A stretch of 64,000 nt of DNA from Pandoraea pneumonica (GTDB taxonomy: Bacteria > Pseudomonadota > Gammaproteobacteria > Burkholderiales > Burkholderiaceae), in assembly GCF_902459645.1 (NCBI RefSeq), contig NZ_CABPSK010000004.1, positions 496,001 to 560,000 on the forward strand, read 5' to 3'. How positions within the stretch are numbered: position 1 is the stretch's first letter; the number at the start of each line of letters is the position of its first letter. The position numbers and the translations under genes were made by a program. This document shows, in pieces, positions 48,294-58,343 of this stretch. The notes under the pieces are model-generated. The model saw only the letters and a program-made list of their open reading frames with translations, was not told the DNA's origin and ran no database searches.

Positions 48294-49293
48294 GGGCACG
48301 CCGCAAAACACGGGTAACACTCACGACGCCGCGCAACACCACGCGGCGTCTTCTTCACTGGCGGGCAGCCCCGCCACCCCCACACCCTCCCCGCAGACTG
48401 GATTCAGCCAGCAACTCGCCTTGCATACGGCGGCGATGCTGTTTGGCGCGTCGGCGCTGTTTGGCGAACATATTGCGGCGTCGAGCACGATGATCGTGTT
48501 CGGGCGCGGCCTGTTTTCGTGGCTGGCCCTCACCGTCATCGCACTGGCCGGACTCGCCGGGCTGCGCAGTGCCGCCCGCCTCTCGGGCGGTGCGCCGTGG
48601 CAAGGCATTGCGCCCGCTTCGGCGGCACGGTTGTTGATTGCGGGCGTCCTGCTCGCCGTGCACTGGCTCGCGTTCTTTCTTGCCATCAAGGAAGGCGGTG
48701 TGGCCGTGGGGACGCTCGGGTTTGCCTGCTTCCCTGCGTTCGTCATCCTGCTCGAATGGCCGTTGCGCCGCGAGCGCCCGTCGCTTGGCGATGCGGGCGT
48801 CATTGCGTTGGTATGCATCGGCCTAGCCCTCGTCACGCCGCAGTTCGACTGGCAGGCGAACGCCACCGTCGGTCTCGCGTGGGGTGTGCTTTCCGGGGCG
48901 ATCTACGCCGTCATCGCGCTCTCCAATCGCGTGCTGGGCGCGCAAGCCTCGCCATTGCAGGCTAGCTGGTGGCAATGTCTGGCCATCGTGATCGTGCTGG
49001 CGCCGTTCATTGGGCGTGAAGCCTTCGCGCTGCCCGCCGCTCAATGGGGCTGGCTCGCCTGCCTCGGCGTGGTGTGCACCGCGCTGGCTTACACCCTCTT
49101 TATCCACGCCTTGCGCACGGTGAAAGCCAGTCAGGCGGCCGTCGTCATTGCGCTCGAACCGGTCTACGCGATTGCGTTTGCGTGGGTGCTGTTCGGCACC
49201 TCGCCCACGCTCAAGATGCTCGTGGGCGGGGTGTGCATCGTCGGTGCCGTCGCGTGGTCCGGATGGATGCGCGGACGGCGCGGCGCGCACTGA
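48286..49293 (+). CDS. EamA/DMT family transporter
   Basis: 335 residues, ten membrane segments, two EamA repeats (residues about 50-180 and 190-325; VVIALEPVYAIAFAWVLFGTSPT in the second). An exporter of metabolites or amino acids by family. The first ~45 residues are hydrophilic and His/Pro-rich. ATG 48286 lies inside the end of the AsnC gene. Confidence 0.87.
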   Translation: MPEGTPQNTGNTHDAAQHHAASSSLAGSPATPTPSPQTGFSQQLALHTAAMLFGASALFGEHIAASSTMIVFGRGLFSWLALTVIALAGLAGLRSAARLSGGAPWQGIAPASAARLLIAGVLLAVHWLAFFLAIKEGGVAVGTLGFACFPAFVILLEWPLRRERPSLGDAGVIALVCIGLALVTPQFDWQANATVGLAWGVLSGAIYAVIALSNRVLGAQASPLQASWWQCLAIVIVLAPFIGREAFALPAAQWGWLACLGVVCTALAYTLFIHALRTVKASQAAVVIALEPVYAIAFAWVLFGTSPTLKMLVGGVCIVGAVAWSGWMRGRRGAH

Positions 49294-49296
49294 AAA

Positions 49297-50055
49297 TCAG
49301 ACGAACATGCCACCCGACGCTTCGATGCGCTGGGCGTTGATCCAACCGGTTTCGTCGGCCAACAGCGCCGCCACCATGCCGCCGATGTCGTCGGCCTCGC
49401 CTACCCGGCCCAGCGCCGTGTTGGCCGCGACCATCTGATTCACGCCAGCGTTATCGCGCACCGTGCCGCCGTTGAAGTCCGTCGCAATGGCACCCGGCGC
49501 AACGGTATTGGCACGAATGCCGCGCGCGCCCAGTTCCTTGGCGAGATAGCGCGAGAACACTTCGATCCCGCCCTTCATGATCGCGTAGGCCGATGCGCCC
49601 GGCAGCGAGAAGCGGGCCAGACCGCTCGACACGTTCAAAATTCGGCCACCGTCGGCAATCAGCGGCAGCAGCGTCTGAGTCAGGAAATACGGGCCCTTCA
49701 AGTGAATGCGCACTAGTTCGTCGAACTGCGCTTCGGTCGTCTCGGTGAACGGGGCGTGCAAGCCGGTGCCTGCGTTATTGAGCAGGAAGTCGAACGTGTC
49801 GCGCTTCCAAACTTCCTTGAGCACGCGCTTCACCTCGGCGGCAAACGGCGCGAACTGGGCGCTGTCGGCGACATCCAGCGGCAATGCGACGGCGTTCGCG
49901 CCGAGTTTGCCGATCTCGGCGACGACGGCGTCGGCTTCCGCCTTTTGGCTGCGATAGGTGACGATGATGTCGATACCGCGGCGTGCGGCGGCCAGCGCCG
50001 AAGCGCGGCCCAGGCCGCGGCTGCCACCGGTGATGAGAACGATTTTGCGGGTCAT
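49297..50055 (-). CDS. Short-chain dehydrogenase/reductase
   Basis: 252 residues from ATG 50055. Rossmann TGGSRGLG, NNAGTG, catalytic S-Y-K (SSG..., YAIMK) and a C-terminal INAQRIEASGGMFV. NAD(P)(H)-dependent; substrate unknown. The stop is 3 bp from the convergent EamA gene. Divergent from a LysR gene 170 bp away, probably its regulator. Confidence 0.9.
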   Translation of the reverse strand: MTRKIVLITGGSRGLGRASALAAARRGIDIIVTYRSQKAEADAVVAEIGKLGANAVALPLDVADSAQFAPFAAEVKRVLKEVWKRDTFDFLLNNAGTGLHAPFTETTEAQFDELVRIHLKGPYFLTQTLLPLIADGGRILNVSSGLARFSLPGASAYAIMKGGIEVFSRYLAKELGARGIRANTVAPGAIATDFNGGTVRDNAGVNQMVAANTALGRVGEADDIGGMVAALLADETGWINAQRIEASGGMFV

Positions 50056-50225
50056 GAGAGAACTCCTGAAAGTAGGCTCGCATCGCACCTTGCAATGCGC
50101 TGGTTACCGTGCCGCGATCCCAAGTGCCGCGGTATGTTCAACATCGTATTGCAACGAATTTCACCAATAAACCCGATTAATTTGATTAGACTGATCAAAT
50201 TCAGATAACAATCGATTGACACGCC

Positions 50226-51140
50226 ATGCATCAACTCGACGCCATGCGCATCTTCGTCCGGGTGACGGAGACCGGCAGTTTCACGCAAGCGGCCGACAGT
50301 CTCGGACTGCCGCGCGCGAGCGTGTCCAATGCCATCAAGCAGTTGGAAACCAAGCTAGGGACGCGCCTGCTGCACCGGACCACACGACGCGTGCAACTTA
50401 CGCAAGACGGGCAAGCGTGCCTTGAGCGCTGCAAGGATCTGCTTGCCGATATGGAAGAGTGGGAGACGATGTTCGTGGCGCGCGACGAAGCGCTCACCGG
50501 ACGGTTACGCGTCGACCTGCCCGCAACGCTCGCGCGCACTGTCGTGATTCCGCAGCTCCCGGCATTTCTGGCGCAGCATCCGGCGCTGCGCGTGGAGATG
50601 TCGAGCACCGACCGGCGTGTCGATCTGGTGCGCGAAGGCTTCGACTGCGTATTGCGCATCGGCACGAACGCCGATTCCACGCTAATCGCGCGGCCGCTCG
50701 GCCGCCTACGTCAGGTGAATGTCGCAAGCACGGCCTATCTGAAGCGCTACGGCGTGCCGCAAACGCTCGACGACCTGCGCACGCATCAGCTGATTCACTA
50801 CACGAACACGCTGGGTACGCGCCCCGTCGGCTGGGAGTATTTCGATGGTGAGCATTACACGCAATGGCCGATGGACGGTGTGCTCACCGTGAACAATGCC
50901 GACGCCTATCAGGCGGCGTGTCTCGCCGGGCTCGGACTGATTCAAGCGCCAGAAACCGGCGTGCGCGCGCACCTCGCCGAGGGCACCTTGCAGGAAGTGT
51001 TGCCGCAATATCAGGCCGAACCGCTGGCCGTGACACTGCTCTACGCCAATCGCCGCCATCTGCCCCGTCGCGCACAAGCGTTCATGAATTGGCTGGCCGA
51101 TTTGCTTACGCCACGGCTGACGGCCCCTGACACCGTGTAA
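50226..51140 (+). CDS. LysR family regulator
   Basis: 304 residues: HTH FTQAADSLGLPRASVSNAIKQLETKLGTRLLHRTTRRVQLT, then the substrate domain. Resembles the CrgA/DsdC-like clade common in Burkholderiaceae. Likely controls the divergent dehydrogenase. The gap carries an AT-rich stretch (ATTTGATTAGACTGATCAAATT) with a 7-bp dyad suitable as operator. Confidence 0.88.
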   Translation: MHQLDAMRIFVRVTETGSFTQAADSLGLPRASVSNAIKQLETKLGTRLLHRTTRRVQLTQDGQACLERCKDLLADMEEWETMFVARDEALTGRLRVDLPATLARTVVIPQLPAFLAQHPALRVEMSSTDRRVDLVREGFDCVLRIGTNADSTLIARPLGRLRQVNVASTAYLKRYGVPQTLDDLRTHQLIHYTNTLGTRPVGWEYFDGEHYTQWPMDGVLTVNNADAYQAACLAGLGLIQAPETGVRAHLAEGTLQEVLPQYQAEPLAVTLLYANRRHLPRRAQAFMNWLADLLTPRLTAPDTV

Positions 51141-51199
51141 GCCGTGTAAGTCATCGGGGCGCCCGCTTGCCAGCTTGTCTGCGCGCCAGCGTTATAGCG

Positions 51200-51850
51200 T
51201 TAAAGCCCCTGCTCCACCATCGCCACCAGCCGGAAGCCCAACGCATCGACTTGTGCATCGGGCAGATCGCGCAGCGGGCCGTCGATCACCAGCACCGACA
51301 AGCCGTGCACGGCCGCCCACGCCAGATATTCGGCCCCCGGACGTTGCGACGGCGCAATGATGCCCGCCGCCACCATGCGATCGAGCGCCGCGCCGAGCAA
51401 TTCAAACGGATTCAAACCACTCTCTCCAGCCTTCTCCGGGTCGGCGGGCGAGCGCACGTTCTCCGAACTCGCAAACGCCGTACGGAACAGCCCCGGATGC
51501 TGGCGGGCGAAATGCAAATAGCCGATCCCCACCGCGCGCAGACAAGCACGCGCATACGCCACTGCATCGTCCTGCGCCGTCGGCAACACAGCAATTTCTC
51601 GCTCGATCGCCACCGCCAGTTCGGCCAGCGCCGCCGAGCGCACCGCATCGAGCAAATCTTGCCGGTTCGCAAAGTGCCGGTACGCCGCGTTGGGAACGAC
51701 CCCGGCGCGGCGCGTGGCCTCACGTAGTATCACGGCGTCCGGTCCACCGTCGCGCGCGAGCGCGATCCCCGCCTCCAGTAAGGCTCGGCGCAAGTCCCCG
51801 TGTCGATACGTCGTGCGCGCCGGCCCCGCTGTTGTGTCTTCTTCTGTCAT
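51200..51850 (-). CDS. TetR family regulator
   Basis: 216 residues from ATG 51850, with AAGGAG upstream; the longer frame to 52096 crosses the operators. HTH (AVILREATRRAGVVPNAAYRHFANRQDLLDAV) is clear, followed by a TetR-type effector domain. It faces the SnoaL-like gene across 142 bp with two operators and should repress both directions. Confidence 0.9.
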   Translation of the reverse strand: MTEEDTTAGPARTTYRHGDLRRALLEAGIALARDGGPDAVILREATRRAGVVPNAAYRHFANRQDLLDAVRSAALAELAVAIEREIAVLPTAQDDAVAYARACLRAVGIGYLHFARQHPGLFRTAFASSENVRSPADPEKAGESGLNPFELLGAALDRMVAAGIIAPSQRPGAEYLAWAAVHGLSVLVIDGPLRDLPDAQVDALGFRLVAMVEQGL

Positions 51851-51859
51851 TGCAACTCC

Positions 51860-51910
51860 TTGTGGACAGTGTCCATTATGTCTGCTATTGTTTGTGTACA
51901 CTGTCCACAA
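51860..51910. promoter_or_regulatory. Paired operators between TetR and SnoaL genes
   Basis: TGGACAGTGTCCA (51863-51875) and TGTACACTGTCCA (51895-51907), centres 32 bp apart (about three helical turns). The outer flanks form perfect 13-bp inverted arms (TTGTGGACAGTGT / ACACTGTCCACAA). Confidence 0.8.
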
Positions 51911-51992
51911 AGGCAAGGTGCAGTGCAAAAGATCGAGGTTTCGTCGCCGTTGCAGTCCCCCCGAAGTCATACGCTTTGCATCAGGAGGCACT

Positions 51993-52415
51993 ATGGTTGA
52001 GACGTATCCCGCACACGGCGACGAAGCCGCCATTCGTGCGATTAACGCGGCATGGCTCGACGCCGTGCGCAATAAGAAGGTTGGCACGCTGTTCACGCAT
52101 TACGACCCCGAGGTCGTGTTGTTCGACGTGATGCCGCCCACCGAGCATCGTGGTATCGAGGCATACCGCCAGTTGCTCGAGAATTGGTTCAGCCATGCGA
52201 CTGGGCCGATTCATTTCGAAGTGTCGCAGTGGCAGCTCACGCTCGCCGGTGAACTGGCGTTCAGCCACAGCGTGAATTCCGTACGCAGTACCGCCCCGGA
52301 TGGGCAGTCGCATGGGGCCACCGTGCGGGCGACCGTTTGTTATCGCAAGTCCGCAGGCCGCTGGCGCGTGGTGCACGAGCATGCGTCGGTCCCCATGCCG
52401 ATGGCGCCGTGCTGA
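51993..52415 (+). CDS. SnoaL-like/NTF2-fold protein
   Basis: 140 residues; AGGAGG stands ten bases before ATG 51993. NTF2-like fold of the SnoaL/DUF4440 kind (AAIRAINAAWLDAVRNKKVGTLFTHYDPEVVLFDVMPP, WRVVHEHASVP). Such proteins are small isomerases or hydrolases or ligand binders; no substrate can be assigned. Controlled by the adjacent TetR from the operator layout. Confidence 0.83.
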   Translation: MVETYPAHGDEAAIRAINAAWLDAVRNKKVGTLFTHYDPEVVLFDVMPPTEHRGIEAYRQLLENWFSHATGPIHFEVSQWQLTLAGELAFSHSVNSVRSTAPDGQSHGATVRATVCYRKSAGRWRVVHEHASVPMPMAPC

Positions 52416-52527
52416 GCCGTCGTCGGCGGCGTCTGCGGCGTCGTCTTTTCACATCGTTTGACCGTATCAACGGCTGTCGCCTGCCGGCGTCGGCCTCCCT
52501 TCCCCAAGAGAGATCGAGGAGCGTTCC

Positions 52528-52956
52528 ATGCAAGTCCATTCTTATTTGTTTTTTGAAGGCCGTTGCGAAGAAGCACTTGAGTTTTACAAGAAGACGCTGG
52601 GCGCGAAGCCCGGCATGGTGATGCGTTATGGCGACAGCCCGGAATCGTGCCCGGAAGGCATGCTCCCGCCCGGCAGCGAGAACAAGATCATGCACGGCGA
52701 GATGACCATCGGCGAGACGATGGTCATGATGTCCGACGGCAATGTGAGCGGTAAGACGAAGTTCGACGGCTTCTCGCTGTCGGTCGACTTCGCCAAGAGC
52801 GAAGATGCCGAAAAGGCCTTCAACGCGCTGGCCGACGGCGGCCAAATCGCCATGCCGCTCGGACCGACCTTCTTCGCCATTACCTTCGGCATGGTGAAAG
52901 ACCGCTTCGGTATGAACTGGATGGTGATCGTGCCGCGCGAAATGCCGAAGGCATAA
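52528..52956 (+). CDS. PhnB-like VOC family protein
   Basis: 142 residues, glyoxalase/DUF1428-like of the PhnB group: [62 protein letters not shown]. Enzymatic role unknown. Followed by its own terminator. Confidence 0.88.
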   Translation: MQVHSYLFFEGRCEEALEFYKKTLGAKPGMVMRYGDSPESCPEGMLPPGSENKIMHGEMTIGETMVMMSDGNVSGKTKFDGFSLSVDFAKSEDAEKAFNALADGGQIAMPLGPTFFAITFGMVKDRFGMNWMVIVPREMPKA

Positions 52957-52999
52957 GCTCACGAAAGCACGCCCCTCGCCCGCTGTGGGGCGCAGGGCC

Positions 53000-53038
53000 A
53001 CGGGCATCGGGTTGGCGACAACGCGGTGCCCGTTTTCT
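53000..53038 (+). terminator. Terminator after the VOC gene
   Basis: ACGGGCA / TGCCCGT stem with an inner GTTG/CAAC pair, then TTTTCTTT. Confidence 0.8.
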
Positions 53039-53098
53039 TTGTTCGCGAGCGCAGTGGCTCGCCAACAGATTCCACGAGCCTGTGCTATCGTCGCCGCC

Positions 53099-54024
<926 letters not shown>

Positions 54025-54028
<4 letters not shown>

Positions 54029-54798
54029 GCCGCGCCATGAATTTCTACGCCGTGAAGGCGATTTACAACTTCGAGATGGCGCGCACGCGACGCACGCTGA
54101 TGCAAAGCATCATCTCACCCGTCATTTCCACGTCGCTTTACTTTGTGGTGTTCGGCGCGGCCATCGGCTCGCGCATCCCGGAGATCGAAGGCGTGCCGTA
54201 CGGCGCGTTCATCGTGCCGGGGCTCATCATGCTTTCGCTGCTCACGCAGAGCGTGTCGAACGCCTCGTTCGGGATCTACTTTCCAAGGTTCACAGGCACC
54301 ATCTACGAGTTGCTCTCGGCGCCGGTGTCGTACATGGAAATCGTGGTGGCGTACGTGGGGGCCGCCGCGACCAAGTCGGTCATTCTCGGCGTCATCATGC
54401 TAGGCACCGCGGCGCTCTTCGTGCCGTTGCGCATCGAGCATCCGTTCTGGATGATTCTCTTTCTCGTGCTGACGGCGGTCACTTTCAGCTTGCTGGGTTT
54501 TATCCTCGGCATATGGGCCGACGGCTTCGAGAAGCTGCAACTCGTACCGCTGCTCATCATCACGCCGCTCACGTTCCTCGGCGGCAGTTTCTACTCGACG
54601 CACATCCTGCCGCCGTTCTGGCGCACGGTGACGTTGTTCAACCCGGTGGTGTATCTGATCAGCGGGTTCCGCTGGAGCTTCTACGGGCTGGCAGACGTCA
54701 GCATCGGCGTGAGCCTCGGCATGACGCTGCTGTTCCTCGCGGTGTTCCTCGCCGTGATCGCGTGGATGTTCAAGACGGGCTACCGTCTCAAGAACTGA
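54025..54798 (+). CDS. ABC-2 type exporter, permease
   Basis: 257 residues, six membrane segments, ABC-2 family ([78 protein letters not shown]). It overlaps the ATPase stop by four bases (ATGA), a strong sign of co-translation. NodJ-like. Confidence 0.93.
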
Positions 54799-54813
54799 CG
54801 CGTTCCAGTTATC

Positions 54814-55428
54814 TCAGATCGGCGGGGTCTCGCGAAACGCGGGCATCCCCTCCGCCTGCGCGGAGAACCGGGCAACTTCCGGAAACTCCGCGCTGAAATC
54901 CACCTCCGGCAGCAGCAACTGGTGAAAGCGCCACGCCACGGCAATCGTCACGCCGTGTTCGCCAATCGCATCGGGCGTCGCCAGCACCGGCACCTGCGCC
55001 AGTTCGACTTCCAAGCCATGAAACGCCGCGCGCACCTGCGTGCGCACACGATGCGTCCACGGCTCGTGCCGCTTCTCCAGCGGACGCAGTTCGCGCTCGT
55101 ACACCAACTGCACCGACTTCTCGCACGCCGCCAACGCGAGGCCGGTCAAGCGCAGCGCGCGCAAGCGCTCGGCGGGGTCGACCGGAATCAGTCGCTGCTC
55201 GGCGTCGACCAGCGATTCGAGGTATTGCAGAATCAGCGTCGAATCCATGAGCACCGTGCCGTCGTCGGCGATCAGCGTCGGAGCCTTCACCACCGGGTTG
55301 ATCGCCGCAAACGCATCGAAGGTGCTGAACACCGACAGCGAACGATGTTCGAACGGCAGCCCCAGCAGCTTCAGACAAATCGCCGTGCGGCGCACGTACG
55401 GGGAATCCAACATTCCAATCAATTGCAT
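54814..55428 (-). CDS. Glutathione S-transferase family protein
   Basis: 204 residues: thioredoxin-like N-terminal domain (MQLIGMLDSPYVRRTAICLKLLGLPFEHRSLSVFS, APTLIADDGTVLMDSTLILQYLE) and helical C-terminal domain. The N-terminal S/Y at position 9-11 fits a GST active site. Role probably detoxification or electrophile conjugation. Convergent with the ABC permease, 15 bp apart. Confidence 0.9.
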   Translation of the reverse strand: MQLIGMLDSPYVRRTAICLKLLGLPFEHRSLSVFSTFDAFAAINPVVKAPTLIADDGTVLMDSTLILQYLESLVDAEQRLIPVDPAERLRALRLTGLALAACEKSVQLVYERELRPLEKRHEPWTHRVRTQVRAAFHGLEVELAQVPVLATPDAIGEHGVTIAVAWRFHQLLLPEVDFSAEFPEVARFSAQAEGMPAFRETPPI

Positions 55429-55559
55429 GTCTCGCTCCAGTGGGCTTAGGTTCGGCTATCGATTTGGATTTAACCAGAAAGCAAGCCACCTGTCGCCTGC
55501 GAGTCGACGCTATGGCAGGTAAAATGATTCGCACGGCTGACTCGACAGGGAGACGTTTC

Positions 55560-56249
55560 ATGAACATCCTGATGGTTCTGACCTCGCACGACCGCTTGGG
55601 CGACACGGGCAAGAAGACCGGTTTCTGGCTCGAAGAATTCGCCGCACCGTATTACGTGTTCATCGACGAAGGGCTAGCGGTCACGCTGGCGTCGCCAGCG
55701 GGCGGCCAGCCCCCGCTCGATCCGAAAAGCGACGAACCCGATGCCCAGACCGACGCGACGCGCCGGTTCCGCGAAGACCCCGATGCGCAGAGGGCGCTCG
55801 CCACGACGCTGCGCTTAGCCGACGTCAAGCAAGACGACTACGACGCGGTCTTCTACCCCGGCGGCCACGGGCCGTTGTGGGATCTGGCGCAAGACCCGAA
55901 CTCCATCCAACTGATCGAAGCCTTCGAGCGTGCAGGCAAGCCCATCGGCTTCGTGTGTCACGCGCCGGGTGTGTTGCGGCAGGTGCGCGACGCCAACGGC
56001 GAGCCGCTCGTACGCGGGCGTCATGTGACGGGGTTCTCCAACGACGAAGAGGCGGCCGTCGGCTTGACCGACATCGTGCCGTTCCTCGTCGAGACGGAAC
56101 TGGCGAAGTTGGGCGGTTTGTATGAAAAAGCCGAAAACTGGCAATCGCATGTGGTCGGCGACGGGCGTCTCGTGACCGGTCAAAACCCCGCGTCGTCCGA
56201 AGAAGCAGCACGCACCGTGCTCGCCATGATGGAGCCACGCCTGCCATGA
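55560..56249 (+). CDS. DJ-1/PfpI family protein (HSP31-like)
   Basis: 229 residues from ATG 55560. Catalytic Cys in GFVCHAPG (about residue 141), Glu in IDEGLAVTLASPAGG, and DAVFYPGGHGPLWDL. Type 1 glutamine-amidotransferase-like; members act as glyoxalase III/deglycase-type stress proteins. Its stop overlaps the GNAT start (ATGA). Confidence 0.9.
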   Translation: MNILMVLTSHDRLGDTGKKTGFWLEEFAAPYYVFIDEGLAVTLASPAGGQPPLDPKSDEPDAQTDATRRFREDPDAQRALATTLRLADVKQDDYDAVFYPGGHGPLWDLAQDPNSIQLIEAFERAGKPIGFVCHAPGVLRQVRDANGEPLVRGRHVTGFSNDEEAAVGLTDIVPFLVETELAKLGGLYEKAENWQSHVVGDGRLVTGQNPASSEEAARTVLAMMEPRLP

Positions 56250-56827
56250 GTCCTCCTGCCCGCCCGACGATGGCGAAAACGACGACCACCGCCGCAGCCG
56301 CCGATGTCGTCGTACGGCGTCTGGTGCCTGCCGACGCGCTCGCCTTTCAGGCGCTGCGTCTGGCGGGCTTGCAGTCGCACCCCGAGGCGTTCGGTTCCAG
56401 TTATGAAGTCGAGAAAGACTGGCCTATCGAGCGCGTGCGCGAGTGGCTGGAAGTGCGCCCGGATGTGGGTGTCTTCGGCGCCTTCGATCGCAACGCGACG
56501 GGCGAGCGTCTGGTCGGCGTGCTGGGGCTAGGCCGCCAGAAGATGAGCAAGTTCGCTCACGTGGGTTTTCTGTGGGGGATGTATGTGCAGGCGGACAGCG
56601 TCGGGCGCGGTATCGGCCGGGCGCTGATCGAATCTGCGGTGGCGCTGGCCCGTTCTCAACCGGGCCTGCGCCATCTCACGCTGCAAGTGAGCGCGACCAA
56701 CCGTCCGGCGATTGCGCTCTATCAGTCGTTCGGTTTTGTCGAAATCGGCCGTGAGCCCGACGCCATGCGCGTGGGCAACACGTATCAGGACGAGATTCGT
56801 ATGTACTTGCCGATTTCGACGCACTGA
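56246..56827 (+). CDS. GNAT acetyltransferase
   Basis: 193 residues. Acetyl-CoA motif QADSVGRGIGRALIESAV is typical R/Q-x-x-G-x-G/A; ALYQSFGFVEIGREPDAMRVG is motif B. Substrate unknown. Co-translated with the DJ-1 protein. Confidence 0.9.
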   Translation: MSPPARPTMAKTTTTAAAADVVVRRLVPADALAFQALRLAGLQSHPEAFGSSYEVEKDWPIERVREWLEVRPDVGVFGAFDRNATGERLVGVLGLGRQKMSKFAHVGFLWGMYVQADSVGRGIGRALIESAVALARSQPGLRHLTLQVSATNRPAIALYQSFGFVEIGREPDAMRVGNTYQDEIRMYLPISTH

Positions 56828-56850
56828 GATCAATGCGCTGAGTTCAGCGC

Positions 56851-57372
56851 TCAGATCTTCTCCATCTCGTACGGGCCGAGGTAATCGACCTTCCCCACTG
56901 CCACGCCTTGCGCACGCAGAATGTCGTGCGTCGTCGTCACGTGGAAGTAGAAGTTCGGCAAACCGAATTTCAGCAGGTAATCCACGCCGTCCATCGTCGT
57001 CTGATACGCCTTGAACTTCAGCGTAATCTCGCGCGACTCGGCCCCTTCGAAACGGTCTTCGAGAATGCCAGCGATAAACGCTTCGGTATTCGCGATGCGA
57101 TCGCGCAGTTGATCGAACGTCGTTTCGTTGTCTTCGAATTTCGGCGATTCCGCGCCAGTCAGGCGCGCGACGGCAAACTTCGCCGTGTCGCTCACGCGCT
57201 GCACTTGCGCGGTGAAATCGAGCATGTCGGGGGCCAGTTTGGCCTTGAGAATCGTGTCCGGGTCGAGCGCTTTTTCCTCACAGTGCGCACGGGCTTTCTT
57301 GATGTAGTCGGCCATGACGGTCAGGCCGCGCAGATAAACGGGAATAGTGGCGCGATACAGGGAAATCGACAT
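56851..57372 (-). CDS. DUF1993 family protein
   Basis: 173 residues from ATG 57372. Family sequences: MSISLYRATIPVYLRGLTVMADYIKKARAH, LKFGLPNFYFHVTTTHDILRAQGVAVGKVDYLG. A DinB-like four-helix metal-binding fold is probable (HVTTTHDILR). Function unknown. Convergent with GNAT. Confidence 0.9.
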   Translation of the reverse strand: MSISLYRATIPVYLRGLTVMADYIKKARAHCEEKALDPDTILKAKLAPDMLDFTAQVQRVSDTAKFAVARLTGAESPKFEDNETTFDQLRDRIANTEAFIAGILEDRFEGAESREITLKFKAYQTTMDGVDYLLKFGLPNFYFHVTTTHDILRAQGVAVGKVDYLGPYEMEKI

Positions 57373-57599
57373 TGCGAAGCTCCTCCGGGGATGAACGCCG
57401 GTGCAGCGTGCACGTTGCTGCACCGCGAAAACGTACATGCTATCAGCGCGTGGAAATTCTCGCCGCCGAGGGTCCGGATCGGTCGTTTTGTGGAATCTCC
57501 TTGAGGTAGCCGTGCGTCACACTCGTGTCCGAATACGGTAGCGACCGGCCCCCCATACAACGGTGCCGGTACCGCAACAACTTCATCGAGGACTCGACC

Positions 57600-58325
57600 A
57601 TGGCGAATATCGACACGAGCATTGCCACGTTCACCGGCAAATACGGTTCCCGCACGTTGGATGCGGCTCACGTTGACGCATGCGTCACGGCAAAGAGCGA
57701 GAAAGACGTAACGAGCCTTTGGGGACGCATCAAAGATTACTTCCTCGGCACGCACAAAGAAGAAGCGAAGCTCGCCCTCTTTCAGTTGGCGCATGCCGCC
57801 AACGCGGTCGAGCAATTTGAGGCGTTTTGGCGCCTCAACCAGCTAGTGGAACCCACGCACAGCGATCTGCTGAATTGGAACCTGTCCGTGAACGAACCGT
57901 GCACGTTTCAAGTGGGCGAGCACATCTTTCCCACCACGCCCGACTGGAGCAGATTCATACAGTTCGGTTGGTCGGAAATGGAACTGGACGACACCGCACG
58001 CCTGCTCGGCACACTGCGCTTTAATGGCGACAACGTGCTCGCACAGTTCCATCAATTCGGCGTGGGCGAGTTGAACGATAGAAATGCCGACACCGTGCTC
58101 CTTGCACAGACTCGGTTCCTGGCGGGTCAGTATGAGCTTTACCTCGCGATGACCCTACTCGGTCTCGGCAACAACGACGCGGACGGCAACTTTGCCTTCG
58201 ATCTCAACGAGATGGTCACGCGCAGAGTCTTCGATGCGACGGGCGACGACGATGTGGCCGCCCGCGCCGGGCGCAACGCCGAGAATCTGTCGATTCTGAC
58301 AAGCCGTCTGTGCAATCCCGTTTGA
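57600..58325 (+). CDS. Candidate type III effector-like protein 1 (SPI-2 STE-like N-terminus)
   Basis: 241 residues from ATG 57600. The segment 41-56 reads WGRIKDYFLGTHKEEA, which closely resembles the WEK(I/M)xxFF translocation motif and following helix of Salmonella SPI-2 effectors (recalled from SspH/SifA-type proteins), at the same distance from the start. The rest is not recognised; QFEAFWRLNQLVEP and an Asp/Asn-rich end are visible. It has no signal peptide or membrane segment. A paralog follows 18 bp later. Base composition looks slightly lower in GC than neighbours. T3SS delivery is an inference. Confidence 0.7.
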   Translation: MANIDTSIATFTGKYGSRTLDAAHVDACVTAKSEKDVTSLWGRIKDYFLGTHKEEAKLALFQLAHAANAVEQFEAFWRLNQLVEPTHSDLLNWNLSVNEPCTFQVGEHIFPTTPDWSRFIQFGWSEMELDDTARLLGTLRFNGDNVLAQFHQFGVGELNDRNADTVLLAQTRFLAGQYELYLAMTLLGLGNNDADGNFAFDLNEMVTRRVFDATGDDDVAARAGRNAENLSILTSRLCNPV

Positions 58326-58343
58326 CACCGTAGCGAGGACGCC

